Source: Pseudomonadota bacterium
GTDB taxonomy: Bacteria; Pseudomonadota; Alphaproteobacteria; Micavibrionales; CSBR16-224
Assembly (NCBI GenBank): GCA_013285465.1
Contig: CP053449.1
Coordinates: 2,194,735-2,258,734, forward strand
Direction: 5' to 3'
Length of the DNA stretch: 64,000 nucleotides
Below the pieces are notes generated by a model. It had not been told where the DNA came from and ran no database searches. It saw only the letters and a list, made by a program, of their open reading frames with translations. Position 1 is the stretch's first letter; the number at the start of each line of letters is the position of its first letter. The translations under genes were made by a program, and so were the position numbers. Positions 26,753 to 34,666 of this stretch are shown in pieces.

Positions 26753-27475
26753 ATGGACAAAAAACCGGAAAACGGCAAATCCCGCCCCAATTTGCGTCAT
26801 TATTTCGGCAAAACCGTTCGCCACGGCGCGACATGGGCGGCAATGCTGATGGCAACGACCTTCACCGTCGGCACATTAACAACGGATGCGCTGCGCGATG
26901 ATCTGGATAGGAGCAAATCCTCCCCCGAGGTTGTGCAGCAATTTGAACAGCGCATGGCGGATTTGAAATCACAACGGGCGGAGCTTGATTATCTGCAGAC
27001 TCTGTCCGATGCAGGCAATTTGCCCGCTGATGCGGATTTCTCCGCAAAACAGCGCAGTTACCAAAATACGGTCTATGATTTCCTGTCCGATATTATGATT
27101 GATGATGAAGAGTCACGTCTGTCGGAGATTGAAAAAGCCGATCTGATGAACCGCTTCCAGTTCGAGGTCGATGATTTGCAAAAATTCGGCTTCTATCCCC
27201 TGACGGAAGGCGCCGCCGCCAATCTGGACCAGTTTCGCGCTCCGGAAGGCCGTTATGATACCGGCAATGAAATCAGCCGTATTGATATGGCGCAGGACAT
27301 CAATAAAAATGCCTGGGGCGAGGAAAGCAGCAATATGACATGGGGCTTTCTGGCCATGATGATGTGGTCCATGCTGTTCTTTCCGAATTTGCGGCAGTGG
27401 AAAAATATGTCCGGCCCGAAGCGGTTGGCGGAAGAGCCGCCGCGCAAACCCTCTCCCCCGAAATTTAAGCATTAA
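26753..27475 (+). CDS. Two-helix membrane protein of unknown function
   Basis: 240 residues; AGGAG about 10 nt upstream. A basic N-terminus is followed by a first hydrophobic segment (TWAAMLMATTFTVGTL, about residues 28-44), a long polar domain (about 150 residues, helical and acidic), and a second hydrophobic segment (MTWGFLAMMMWSMLFF). A basic Pro-rich tail ends PPKFKH. Both ends probably face the cytoplasm with the middle domain in the periplasm. No family recognised. tRNA-Ser follows 40 bp downstream. Confidence 0.65.
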   Translation: MDKKPENGKSRPNLRHYFGKTVRHGATWAAMLMATTFTVGTLTTDALRDDLDRSKSSPEVVQQFEQRMADLKSQRAELDYLQTLSDAGNLPADADFSAKQRSYQNTVYDFLSDIMIDDEESRLSEIEKADLMNRFQFEVDDLQKFGFYPLTEGAAANLDQFRAPEGRYDTGNEISRIDMAQDINKNAWGEESSNMTWGFLAMMMWSMLFFPNLRQWKNMSGPKRLAEEPPRKPSPPKFKH

Positions 27476-27515
27476 ATGCTTGAAAAAACCGCCGCGAATC
27501 TATAGTTTAGGCGGC

Positions 27516-27603
27516 GGAGAGGTGGCCGAGTGGCTTAAGGCGCACGCTTGGAAAGCGTGTATACAGCAATGTATCGTGGGTTCGAATCCCATCCTCTCCG
27601 CCA
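27516..27603 (+). tRNA. tRNA-Ser (GGA anticodon)
   Basis: The acceptor arms GGAGAGG (27516-27522) and CCTCTCC (27593-27599) pair, the anticodon stem CACGC/GCGTG encloses TTGGAAA with anticodon GGA, a long variable arm is present as expected for a class II tRNA, and the T arm GTGGGTTCGAATCCCAT is canonical. The discriminator base is G and the CCA end is encoded (27601-27603). It reads UCC and UCU serine codons. Confidence 0.97.
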
Positions 27604-27664
27604 TAATATGCCTGTGTGGCAATATTTAGAGAGACTGTTGCAGCAGCATTCTCAAAGGCTTTAC

Positions 27665-28528
27665 ATGAACCGTATATTTTTTTTAAAAACAAATTTTCTG
27701 ACCGCAGTTTTTATTCTCGCCCTCATTGCCGCCGCCTGTTTTTTCAGTACAGAGGTCTATGCGCAAGAAGAGGGGGATCAAACCTACACAAATTCCACCT
27801 ATTTCCCCGAAGTCCCGCCGCCGCCGGAATATAATCCGCATATTTTAAACTGCATTGACAAGGAAGGTTATTACATCCACGTCAAGGAATTCAGCTGCCC
27901 CATCGACAAGGAAGGTTTCCTTGCGCCCGAACTGGGGCTGCACATCACTTTCGGACGCAATCTGGATTGGGAGCCCGAGGCTCATATCGGCTATCCGCCG
28001 CCTATGCCCGTCTGCCCGACCAGCGGTGCCGTCATTACAAAACCGGTTTATGATGAGGACGAAATCGAGCTGTTGCAAATGGCCGTCAACACCGATGAGT
28101 ACAAAGCCCTCTACGCAGAGAAACATGCGAGCTACTTTCTGCGGGCGGAACTGAACAGATTACTTGAAACCGATGCCGAAAACCGCTGGTGGTATTTGCT
28201 GCACGCCACATGGGAAGCCGGCCATTGCAATGCAAAAGACAAATACCGGCTTTATGCCTTAAGAACAATTGACGCCGCCAAGGCGCGTTTGGCGCAGGTT
28301 TCCGAAACCGATAACGAATATTGGGTTCTGAATATCATTATTCCAAATTTATACCGCAGAACCGCGAACTTCACTGCTGCCAAAGAATGGCTGGATGAAT
28401 TGGGCAATAAACTTCCCAAAGACAAACAATCCAGAGAAAGCTTTGCCACTGCCTTTGAACTGCTGCGGACAGCTGTGGCGAAGAAAAGAACGGGACAAAT
28501 CCCCATGCGTGCCCCCGGTGATGATTAA
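27665..28528 (+). CDS. Secreted protein with paired CP motifs and TPR-like helices
   Basis: 287 residues from the ATG at 27665, supported by AAAGG at about 6 nt; an upstream in-frame ATG at 27608 lacks an SD and abuts the tRNA. A signal peptide (FILALIAAACFF, cleavage near VYAQ) precedes a Pro-rich stretch. Then come CIDKEGYY, CPIDKEGF and CPTSGAVI, which could form a metal-ribbon of four Cys, and a helical C-terminal part with YRRTANFTAAKEWLDEL. The arrangement resembles the DUF2225 type, by impression only. Expressed just after tRNA-Ser. Confidence 0.65.
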   Translation: MNRIFFLKTNFLTAVFILALIAAACFFSTEVYAQEEGDQTYTNSTYFPEVPPPPEYNPHILNCIDKEGYYIHVKEFSCPIDKEGFLAPELGLHITFGRNLDWEPEAHIGYPPPMPVCPTSGAVITKPVYDEDEIELLQMAVNTDEYKALYAEKHASYFLRAELNRLLETDAENRWWYLLHATWEAGHCNAKDKYRLYALRTIDAAKARLAQVSETDNEYWVLNIIIPNLYRRTANFTAAKEWLDELGNKLPKDKQSRESFATAFELLRTAVAKKRTGQIPMRAPGDD

Positions 28529-28593
28529 GAAAATGCAAAAAAATGCCAAAAAAAATGATTGAAAACCCCCTCCTTCTCTAACAGAATGAAGGG

Positions 28594-29112
28594 ATGACTA
28601 TCTCCTCCGCTCAAAAACAGTCTTTACCCGCCAGCATGTTTTACATGTGGCGCAGCCTGTTGCTTTTGGCTTGGGCGGATGGTGAATGCGGGCGCGAGGA
28701 AACAGCCTATTTCGCAAAAGTCTTTGACAATCTGGCACGTTATTACAATCTGACACAGGAACAGAAAGACACGCTGGCCGATGAGCTGGTCGCACCGCAA
28801 AACCGTGATATTCTCGATTTCTTGTCTTATATCAATGATCCTGATACGCGGCGGGTTCTCTATGTGTTTGCCTATGATCTGGCGCTGCTGGACGGTATTC
28901 TACATCCTGCGGAAAAAGAAATTCTCGACAAGCTGCATATTAGCGCTCCCGCTGCTATGACACAGGAAGAGATCCGCAATGTTGTTGTAGAGCTTGAAGA
29001 CAAAGCCGAGCAGGAGCGTCAGGAGCTTCGAAAACATATTCGGGGAATGGGGCCGTTCTATGCGGCGCTTGATACCCTGCTAATGCGTCTTGGTATTGAT
29101 CTTATCAAGTAA
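28594..29112 (+). CDS. TerB-like / DjlA-type domain protein
   Basis: 172 residues. The paired acidic motifs WADGECGREET and LLDGILHPAEKEIL are the two halves of the TerB-like helical bundle, where Asp/Gly and Glu residues chelate metal in characterised members. Similar domains form the N-terminal part of the co-chaperone DjlA, but no J domain is present here. A Glu/Gln-rich helix follows. The exact role is unknown. The next gene is convergent, with stops separated by one base. Confidence 0.75.
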   Translation: MTISSAQKQSLPASMFYMWRSLLLLAWADGECGREETAYFAKVFDNLARYYNLTQEQKDTLADELVAPQNRDILDFLSYINDPDTRRVLYVFAYDLALLDGILHPAEKEILDKLHISAPAAMTQEEIRNVVVELEDKAEQERQELRKHIRGMGPFYAALDTLLMRLGIDLIK

Positions 29113-29113
29113 T

Positions 29114-29437
29114 TTATTTTTTTCGCGCCGGCGGCTTTAATTTGCTTCTGCGCGTTTTCCGGATATCTTTTGATGTTTTTTGCATGCGTTGTGCGGAGAT
29201 TTTAAACTCCGTCAATAATCCGCCCTTCAGACAATACAGCGCAAAAGCGCCGACATCCTCGGTCTTGGCACGTGTACGTTTGGCGGCATAATCAAGTCCT
29301 TTAAAGAAGCTGTCAACGCCCGCCTCCACGCTTTTATCCGCTGTTTTCTTGGCGGTTTTCGTTGTGATATCTGTTGCGGTATCAATCGCCGCATCTTCCA
29401 GCGGTTTGGCCAGTTTGCGCATCAATTTATAAATCAT
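29114..29437 (-). CDS. Small basic protein of unknown function
   Basis: 107 residues from the ATG at 29437, chosen for the strong SD AGGGAAGGA about 8 nt upstream; a longer start (29509) lacks one. The protein starts MIYKLMRKLAKPLEDAA, has repeated Lys/Thr/Ala segments (TATDITTKTAKKTADKS), a small hydrophobic segment (GAFALYCLKGGLL), and a strongly basic tail (RRSKLKPPARKK). No family recognised. Confidence 0.6.
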   Translation of the reverse strand: MIYKLMRKLAKPLEDAAIDTATDITTKTAKKTADKSVEAGVDSFFKGLDYAAKRTRAKTEDVGAFALYCLKGGLLTEFKISAQRMQKTSKDIRKTRRSKLKPPARKK

Positions 29438-29552
29438 CCGGTATATCCTTCCCTGTTCCTTTAAAAGTCTAAAGATATTTCCGGCATTTGGACAGAGAGA
29501 AACCGACAATCCCGCTTTACTTTTTCAAGCAGGCTTCTATAGGATAGTTGCC

Positions 29553-30827
29553 ATGAGATTATCGGAACTGGCCACAAAAACACAGAAACAGATCAGCGAC
29601 AGCGATGTCAGCCGCAACGCGCAGTTTTTGACGCGGGCGGGTTATATCGGCCGTTTGATGGCAGGGGTTTATTCTTTTTTGCCGCTCGGTATGCGGGTTC
29701 TAAGCAATATCGAAAACATTATCCGCGATGAAATGAACGGCATCGGCGGACAGGAAATTTTGATGCCTGCCCTGCAGCCGAAAGATATCTGGGAGAAAAC
29801 CGGACGCTGGGACAAGGTCGATATTCTGTTTAAACTGAAAGGCGCGGGCAATCGTGATCTGGCGCTTGGCCCGACACATGAGGAAGTTGTCACACCGCTG
29901 ATTGCGGGATTTGTGCAATCCTACCGCGATCTGCCGAAAGCGGTTTATCAAATCCAGACAAAATTCCGTAATGAGGCACGGGCAAAATCCGGCCTGCTGC
30001 GCGGACGCGAATTCCGCATGAAGGACCTTTATTCCTTTCATGCGGCGCAGGATGATCTGGATGCGTTTTACGAACAGGCCACCGCAGCCTATCACCGCAT
30101 TTTTGCGCGCTGCGGGTTGGGCGATATCACATTACTGACTTATGCGTCAGGCGGTATTTTTTCAAAATATTCGCATGAATTCCAGACGGTCACCCCCTAT
30201 GGCGAAGATGTGATCTATCGCGTGCCGGGAACAAATATTGCGATTAACAAAGAGATTATCGAAGACAGGGATGTGCTGACCGAACTGATTCCGGGCTATA
30301 AACCCGGTGATGAGAAAAATCTGGAAGAGGTCAAAGCCATCGAAGTCGGCAATATTTTCAAACTTGGCACACGCTTTGCCGAATCCTTTTCCGCAGGCTT
30401 TACCGACACAGACGGCACGCAGAAATTTCCCGTGATGGGCTGTTACGGTATCGGCCCCAGCCGCGTCATGGGCACAATTGCCGAATGTCTCAGCGATGAA
30501 AACGGGCTTGTCTGGCCGGAGGAGATCGCCCCTTATCAGATGCATCTGGTGTCGCTGGTCAATGATGCCGCGGATATTGAAAAATGTGAAAAAATCTACC
30601 GGCAGCTTTGCGCGGCAGGAATATCCGTTCTGTATGATGACCGCGATGCGCGGGCGGGAGAGAAGCTCGCCGATGCCGATTTAATCGGCCTGCCGCACCG
30701 CGTTATCCTCGGCAAAAAAACGCTTGCGGAGGATTGTTTTGAATGGAAAAAACGCACAGAAACCGATAGCACCGTTCTGCCGCTGAAAAAAATCTGCGCA
30801 ATCATCCCTGCACGGAGCACGGCATGA
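29553..30827 (+). CDS. proS: Prolyl-tRNA synthetase, short form
   Basis: 424 residues, the alphaproteobacterial ProRS form without the INS editing domain that Escherichia coli ProRS carries. Class II motif 2 appears as FRNEARAKSGLLRGREFRMKD and motif 3 as MGCYGIGPSRVMG. The C-terminal anticodon domain follows. Lacking INS, such organisms depend on trans-editing proteins for mischarged Ala-tRNA-Pro. The stop overlaps the next start (ATGA), tying proS to a tRNA-binding-domain gene. Confidence 0.96.
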   Translation: MRLSELATKTQKQISDSDVSRNAQFLTRAGYIGRLMAGVYSFLPLGMRVLSNIENIIRDEMNGIGGQEILMPALQPKDIWEKTGRWDKVDILFKLKGAGNRDLALGPTHEEVVTPLIAGFVQSYRDLPKAVYQIQTKFRNEARAKSGLLRGREFRMKDLYSFHAAQDDLDAFYEQATAAYHRIFARCGLGDITLLTYASGGIFSKYSHEFQTVTPYGEDVIYRVPGTNIAINKEIIEDRDVLTELIPGYKPGDEKNLEEVKAIEVGNIFKLGTRFAESFSAGFTDTDGTQKFPVMGCYGIGPSRVMGTIAECLSDENGLVWPEEIAPYQMHLVSLVNDAADIEKCEKIYRQLCAAGISVLYDDRDARAGEKLADADLIGLPHRVILGKKTLAEDCFEWKKRTETDSTVLPLKKICAIIPARSTA

Positions 30828-31177
30828 CAGCGGAAATCTCCTTTGATGATTTTGCAAAAATCTCGCTTTGTGCCGGAACAATCATCCGTGCCGAGATCAA
30901 TGACGGTGCGCGCAAGCCGGCTTTTAAATTATGGGTCGATCTGGGGGAAGAGCTTGGCATCAAACAATCCTCCGCACAGCTGGCCGCGCTTTACACGGCG
31001 GAAGAGCTGGTCGGCAGGCATGTGGTCTGCGTCACGAATTTTCCGCCCATGCGGATTGCGGGTTTTAAATCGGAAATACTGGTAACGGGATTTTACGATT
31101 CCGGCGGCGCGGTCGTCCTCGCCGTTCCCGATCCCGCCCATGCGGAAAAAATTGCAAACGGCGCGCGGCTGGCGTAA
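30824..31177 (+). CDS. CsaA-like tRNA-binding domain protein
   Basis: 117 residues, one OB-fold of the EMAPII/Trbp111 type: ISFDDFAKISLCAGTIIRAE, KLWVDLGEELGIKQSSAQL and VVCVTNFPPMRIAGFKSE are all conserved family segments. CsaA was described as a secretion chaperone, but the fold binds tRNA, and in some lineages it is fused to aminoacyl-tRNA synthetases. Here the gene overlaps proS by 4 bp; this supports a role with tRNA rather than with secretion, though that is inference. Confidence 0.88.
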   Translation: MTAEISFDDFAKISLCAGTIIRAEINDGARKPAFKLWVDLGEELGIKQSSAQLAALYTAEELVGRHVVCVTNFPPMRIAGFKSEILVTGFYDSGGAVVLAVPDPAHAEKIANGARLA

Positions 31178-31225
31178 CTTTTTCGTACATCTTTTCTTAA
31201 TATCCGTCTATTATTATGAAGCCTT

Positions 31226-31245
31226 GCACCGCTATCCTGCGGTGC
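31226..31245 (+). other. Hairpin in the TerC leader
   Basis: GCACCGC (31226-31232), 6-nt loop, GCGGTGC (31239-31245), 38 bp before the terC-like start. There is no T-run, so it is not a simple terminator. I see none of the conserved yybP-ykoY (manganese riboswitch) sequence blocks. Confidence 0.4.
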
Positions 31246-31282
31246 GGCGTAAAACAAGAAAATCACGGTAAAAGAGAGTTTT

Positions 31283-32407
31283 ATGGACATACTGCCCGAT
31301 TTTTTCCAGCAGTCTTTTCTGGGAACGCCCGTCTGGTTCTGGGGCTGTTTCATGGTGCTTGTCGTCATGATTCTGGTTTTCGATCTCGGCCTGTTCAACC
31401 GCAAGGATCACGAGATCGGCTATAAGGAAAGCCTGGTGATGAGCAGTATTTATGTCTCGCTGGCATTACTGTTCGGCATCTGGGTCTGGATCAGTAAAGG
31501 CAGTGAAGCGGGGCTGGATTTCTATACCGGCTATCTGGTCGAATATAGCCTGTCGATTGACAATATTTTTATGATTTCCGTCATTTTCGCCTATTTCCAG
31601 ATCCCGCGCATATACCAGCACCGCGTGTTGTTCTGGGGAATCCTCGGCGTTGTCGTGTTGCGCGGATTGATGATTTCGATCGGGGCGGCGCTGATCCACG
31701 AATTTAGCTGGATTTTGCTGATTTTCGGCGCCTTCCTGATTTTCAGCGGCGCAAAAATGCTGCTGGCCGGAGATGTGGAAGAAGAGGGAATCGAAGACAG
31801 CCGCATTGTGCGTTTTCTTGAAAAACATCTGCGCGTCACGCGTGATTTGCATGGGCATGATTTTCTGGTGCGTAAAAAAAGCCCGAAAACAGGTGAGCAT
31901 GTTATTTACGCCACACCGCTTTTACTGGCGCTGATTACGATTGAGCTGGTCGATCTGATTTTTGCCGTAGACAGCATTCCCGCCGTTTTTGCGATTACAA
32001 CGGACAGTTTCATCGTCTTCACCAGTAATATTTTTGCCGTTCTGGGGCTGCGGACGCTTTACTTCCTGCTCGCCGCCATGGTCAATCAGTTCCGTTTCCT
32101 GCAGCCCGCCGTATCGGTGGTGCTGGTCTTTATCGGCTGCAAAGTGTTTTACGCACATTTCTTCGGCAAGGTTGATTCCGTCTTCTCGCTGGGTCTGACC
32201 CTCGGTGTTCTGGCAACGGGTGTGATCATGTCGGTGCTGATGCCGGCACGGATTGAACATGAGATCGAAGAGGAAGTCGAAGAACGCGTCGAGGAACGTC
32301 TGGAAGAAGAACACCGGAAAGAGCGCGCGGCCAAACGTAAAAAATCCTCCGGCAAAAAAGCACCGGCAAAAAAATCCGGAAGCAAGCCCGCCAAGGGTAA
32401 AGCTTAA
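31283..32407 (+). CDS. TerC family membrane protein with basic tail
   Basis: 374 residues. The TerC signatures YSLSIDNIFMISVIFAYF and ITIELVDLIFAVDSIPAVFA, each with the Asp residues that probably bind metal, are intact in a nine-helix membrane protein of the Alx/TerC group. Related proteins export manganese and help metalate secreted enzymes. The C-terminal 60 residues are hydrophilic: first Glu-rich (EIEEEVEERVEERLEE) and then Lys/Ala-rich (KSSGKKAPAKKSGSKPAKG), an extension longer than usual. Confidence 0.92.
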   Translation: MDILPDFFQQSFLGTPVWFWGCFMVLVVMILVFDLGLFNRKDHEIGYKESLVMSSIYVSLALLFGIWVWISKGSEAGLDFYTGYLVEYSLSIDNIFMISVIFAYFQIPRIYQHRVLFWGILGVVVLRGLMISIGAALIHEFSWILLIFGAFLIFSGAKMLLAGDVEEEGIEDSRIVRFLEKHLRVTRDLHGHDFLVRKKSPKTGEHVIYATPLLLALITIELVDLIFAVDSIPAVFAITTDSFIVFTSNIFAVLGLRTLYFLLAAMVNQFRFLQPAVSVVLVFIGCKVFYAHFFGKVDSVFSLGLTLGVLATGVIMSVLMPARIEHEIEEEVEERVEERLEEEHRKERAAKRKKSSGKKAPAKKSGSKPAKGKA

Positions 32408-32411
32408 GACG

Positions 32412-32436
32412 GGCGGCCTAAAACTCTTAGGCCGCC
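32412..32436. terminator. Inverted repeat between convergent genes (putative terminator)
   Basis: GGCGGCCTAA (32412-32421) and TTAGGCCGCC (32427-32436) form a 10-bp perfect stem with a 5-nt loop. The right arm contains the TAA stop and last codons of the minus-strand gene at 32427. T-runs are short on both sides. Confidence 0.6.
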
Positions 32437-33734
32437 TTCTGTGTTGCTGCCGCGAGTGCCTGATCCAGATCAGCGATCAGATCAGCCGCATCTTCAATAC
32501 CGATAGAGACACGCAGACCTTCAGGACGGACATCCGCCTTTAACTGCTGTTCTTCCGTCAGCTGCGAATGCGTTGTCGAAGCCGAGTGGATAATCAGTGA
32601 ACGCGTATCGCCGATATTGGCGACATGACGGAACAGTTTCACATTTCCGACCAGATCAACAGCCGTATCAAAACCGCCTTTAACGCCAAAGGTAAAGACA
32701 CCGCTGGCGCGTCCGTTCAAATATTTATCCGCCATGGGCTTATAGGGGCTGCCGTCAAGTCCGGCATAGCTGACCCATGCAATATCGGGATGCTGCTCAA
32801 GATGGCGGGCAACGGCCAGCGCATTTTTGCAATGCTGCTCCATGCGAAGTCCCAGCGTTTCCAGCCCTGTAAAGGTCAGAAAAGCATTCAGCGGCTGCTG
32901 ACAGGCGCCCAGATCGCGCAGACCGACCGCATGGCAATAGTAAGTCAGCGCCATTTCCTGAAATTCTTTATGGAAGGCCAGACCGTGATAGCTTTCATCG
33001 GGTTTGGACAAAGCCGGAAATTTATCATTCTGCGACCAGTCGAATTTACCGCTATCGACCACCGCTCCGCCCATCGCATTGGCATGGCCGTTCAGATATT
33101 TCGTTGTGGAATAGGTCACAATTGATGCGCCCCACTCAAAAGGACGGCACAGATAAGGTGTGGCGATCGTGTTATCGACAATCAGCGGAATACCCGCCTC
33201 TTCCGCCACACGCGCAATCGCCTCGATATCGGCAATCGCGCCGGAAGGGTTGGAGAGACTCTCAATGAAAATCGCGCGGCTCTTTTCCGTGACCGCGCGT
33301 TTAAAACTGTCAATATCCCCCAGATCGGCAAAACGGCATTGCCAACCGAAACTGCGTGAGAAACTGTTACGGAACTGGTTATAAGTGCCGCCGTAAAGAC
33401 GGGAGGAGGCAATAAATTCATCCCCGCTGTTCATCAGGGAAAAGAGCAGCATTTGATGCGCCGCCAGACCGGAGGCCGTGCAGGTTGCCCCTGCCCCGCC
33501 TTCCAGCGCGGCCAGTTTTTTCTCCAGCGCAGCGACTGTCGGGTTGGTCAGGCGCGAATAGGAAAATCCGGGACGTGACAGGCTGAACTTTTCCGCCGCA
33601 TCATTGGCGCTGGTAAAATAAAAGGACACATTCTGGGAGATATCGGGAACCAGTGCGCCGGTTTCACTGTCAGGCGTATATCCTGCATGCACCGCCTGCG
33701 TAGAAAAGCCTTGTTTGTTTTCTTTCCTGCCCAT
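32427..33734 (-). CDS. metY: O-acetylhomoserine sulfhydrylase (MetY type)
   Basis: 435 residues from the ATG at 33734 (GGAG 9 nt upstream); the reading frame is open further upstream but no start there is supported. PLP-dependent Cys/Met metabolism family: SYSRLTNPTVAALEKKLAALEGG, the PLP lysine in SIVTYSTTKYLNGH and the VGLRDLGACQQPLNAFL segment are typical of the homocysteine-forming MetY group. It converts O-acetyl-homoserine and sulfide to homocysteine, or O-acetylserine to cysteine. A promoter lies at 33784-33812; the short leader leaves no room for a SAM riboswitch. Confidence 0.93.
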   Translation of the reverse strand: MGRKENKQGFSTQAVHAGYTPDSETGALVPDISQNVSFYFTSANDAAEKFSLSRPGFSYSRLTNPTVAALEKKLAALEGGAGATCTASGLAAHQMLLFSLMNSGDEFIASSRLYGGTYNQFRNSFSRSFGWQCRFADLGDIDSFKRAVTEKSRAIFIESLSNPSGAIADIEAIARVAEEAGIPLIVDNTIATPYLCRPFEWGASIVTYSTTKYLNGHANAMGGAVVDSGKFDWSQNDKFPALSKPDESYHGLAFHKEFQEMALTYYCHAVGLRDLGACQQPLNAFLTFTGLETLGLRMEQHCKNALAVARHLEQHPDIAWVSYAGLDGSPYKPMADKYLNGRASGVFTFGVKGGFDTAVDLVGNVKLFRHVANIGDTRSLIIHSASTTHSQLTEEQQLKADVRPEGLRVSIGIEDAADLIADLDQALAAATQKAA

Positions 33735-33783
33735 TTGCCGTTTCTCCTTTTCCGGTTCTGTTTTGATTATGCATTTTGCAAAG

Positions 33784-33812
33784 ACTATACAAAGCCTGCG
33801 GGCAAAAGACAA
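33784..33812 (-). promoter_or_regulatory. Candidate promoter for metY
   Basis: On the minus strand TTGTCT (33807-33812), 17 bp, TATAGT (33784-33789). The predicted start near 33777 gives a leader of roughly 43 nt. Confidence 0.6.
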
Positions 33813-33895
33813 TCCGGCGAAAAAACAATCGACGGAAGCCGGAAATCCGTCTATAGATGTTACTGAAATATCAGAATAATACAGGAGAGCTCCTG

Positions 33896-34657
33896 ATGGC
33901 AGAACAAGCCGAAACATGGACACCGCCTCTGAATTTTGAGGAAAAGCTGAAAAAATATCTGCTGCCGCCGCAGATTTACATCAAACGTCTGCATGCCAAA
34001 GAGCTGCGCCGCGGTGAAAAAGAAATCGGCTTGGTGCCGTTTTTGTGTCACCCGGAAAAGTCCAGCCTTGATATCGGCGCGAATAAAGGCGTTTACGCCT
34101 ATGCGATGCTGCCGCACAGTTTTGACGTTTATGCTTTCGAGCCCAATCCGAAAATGTTCGATATTCTGACCTCATGGGGGAAAGGTAAAATCAAAACCTC
34201 CGCCGCCGCCATCGGCAATGAAAACGGGCAATTTGACCTGCGCATCCCCCGCACCGCTGCCGGATTTTCCAATCAGGGCGGGTCACTGAAGGCCCGCAGT
34301 TTCGATGCCGACCACAAAACCGTTTCCGTCGAAACAAAGAAACTGGATGATTGCGGCATCGACAATATCGGCTTTATCAAAATCGATGTCGAGGGTTTTG
34401 AAATGCAGGTGCTGGAAGGCGCTGCAAATATTTTGAAAACACAGCGCCCCAATCTGCTGGTGGAAATCGAAGAAATTCATAATGACAAACCGCTATCCGA
34501 TCTGATTGCGGATGTGTGCAATAATTACAATTATGATTGTTTTGCCCTGCGCCGCGGACAGCTGACGCCCTTCCGCCATCTTGATGCCGCAACGCATTTC
34601 AAGAACCGCGCGGATCGCCAAAACTATATCTTCAATTTCATTTTCCTGCCGGCATAG
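33896..34657 (+). CDS. FkbM family methyltransferase
   Basis: 253 residues from the ATG at 33896, with AGGAGA upstream; an in-frame ATG at 33857 has no SD. The SAM motif SLDIGANKGVYAYAML and the C-terminal FIKIDVEGFEMQVLEGA identify the FkbM family, whose members O-methylate sugars and other small molecules. Starts divergently from metY. With the following acyltransferase 9 bp away, it is probably the first gene of a surface-polysaccharide modification unit. Substrate unknown. Confidence 0.9.
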   Translation: MAEQAETWTPPLNFEEKLKKYLLPPQIYIKRLHAKELRRGEKEIGLVPFLCHPEKSSLDIGANKGVYAYAMLPHSFDVYAFEPNPKMFDILTSWGKGKIKTSAAAIGNENGQFDLRIPRTAAGFSNQGGSLKARSFDADHKTVSVETKKLDDCGIDNIGFIKIDVEGFEMQVLEGAANILKTQRPNLLVEIEEIHNDKPLSDLIADVCNNYNYDCFALRRGQLTPFRHLDAATHFKNRADRQNYIFNFIFLPA

Positions 34658-34666
34658 ATTTCAGAA

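Noticed and set aside
31178-31282. yybP-ykoY or PRE-type riboswitch before the TerC gene
   Set aside because: Only a single hairpin is present and the conserved riboswitch sequence blocks are missing; the leader is too short.
28594-32407. Tellurite-resistance system from TerB-like plus TerC-like genes
   Set aside because: The two are separated by proS, csaA-like and other genes, and both families are widespread outside tellurite operons; no TerZ, TerD or TerE is present.
33735-33784. SAM riboswitch upstream of metY
   Set aside because: The predicted leader is only about 43 nt and shows no SAM-I or SAM-II pseudoknot pattern.
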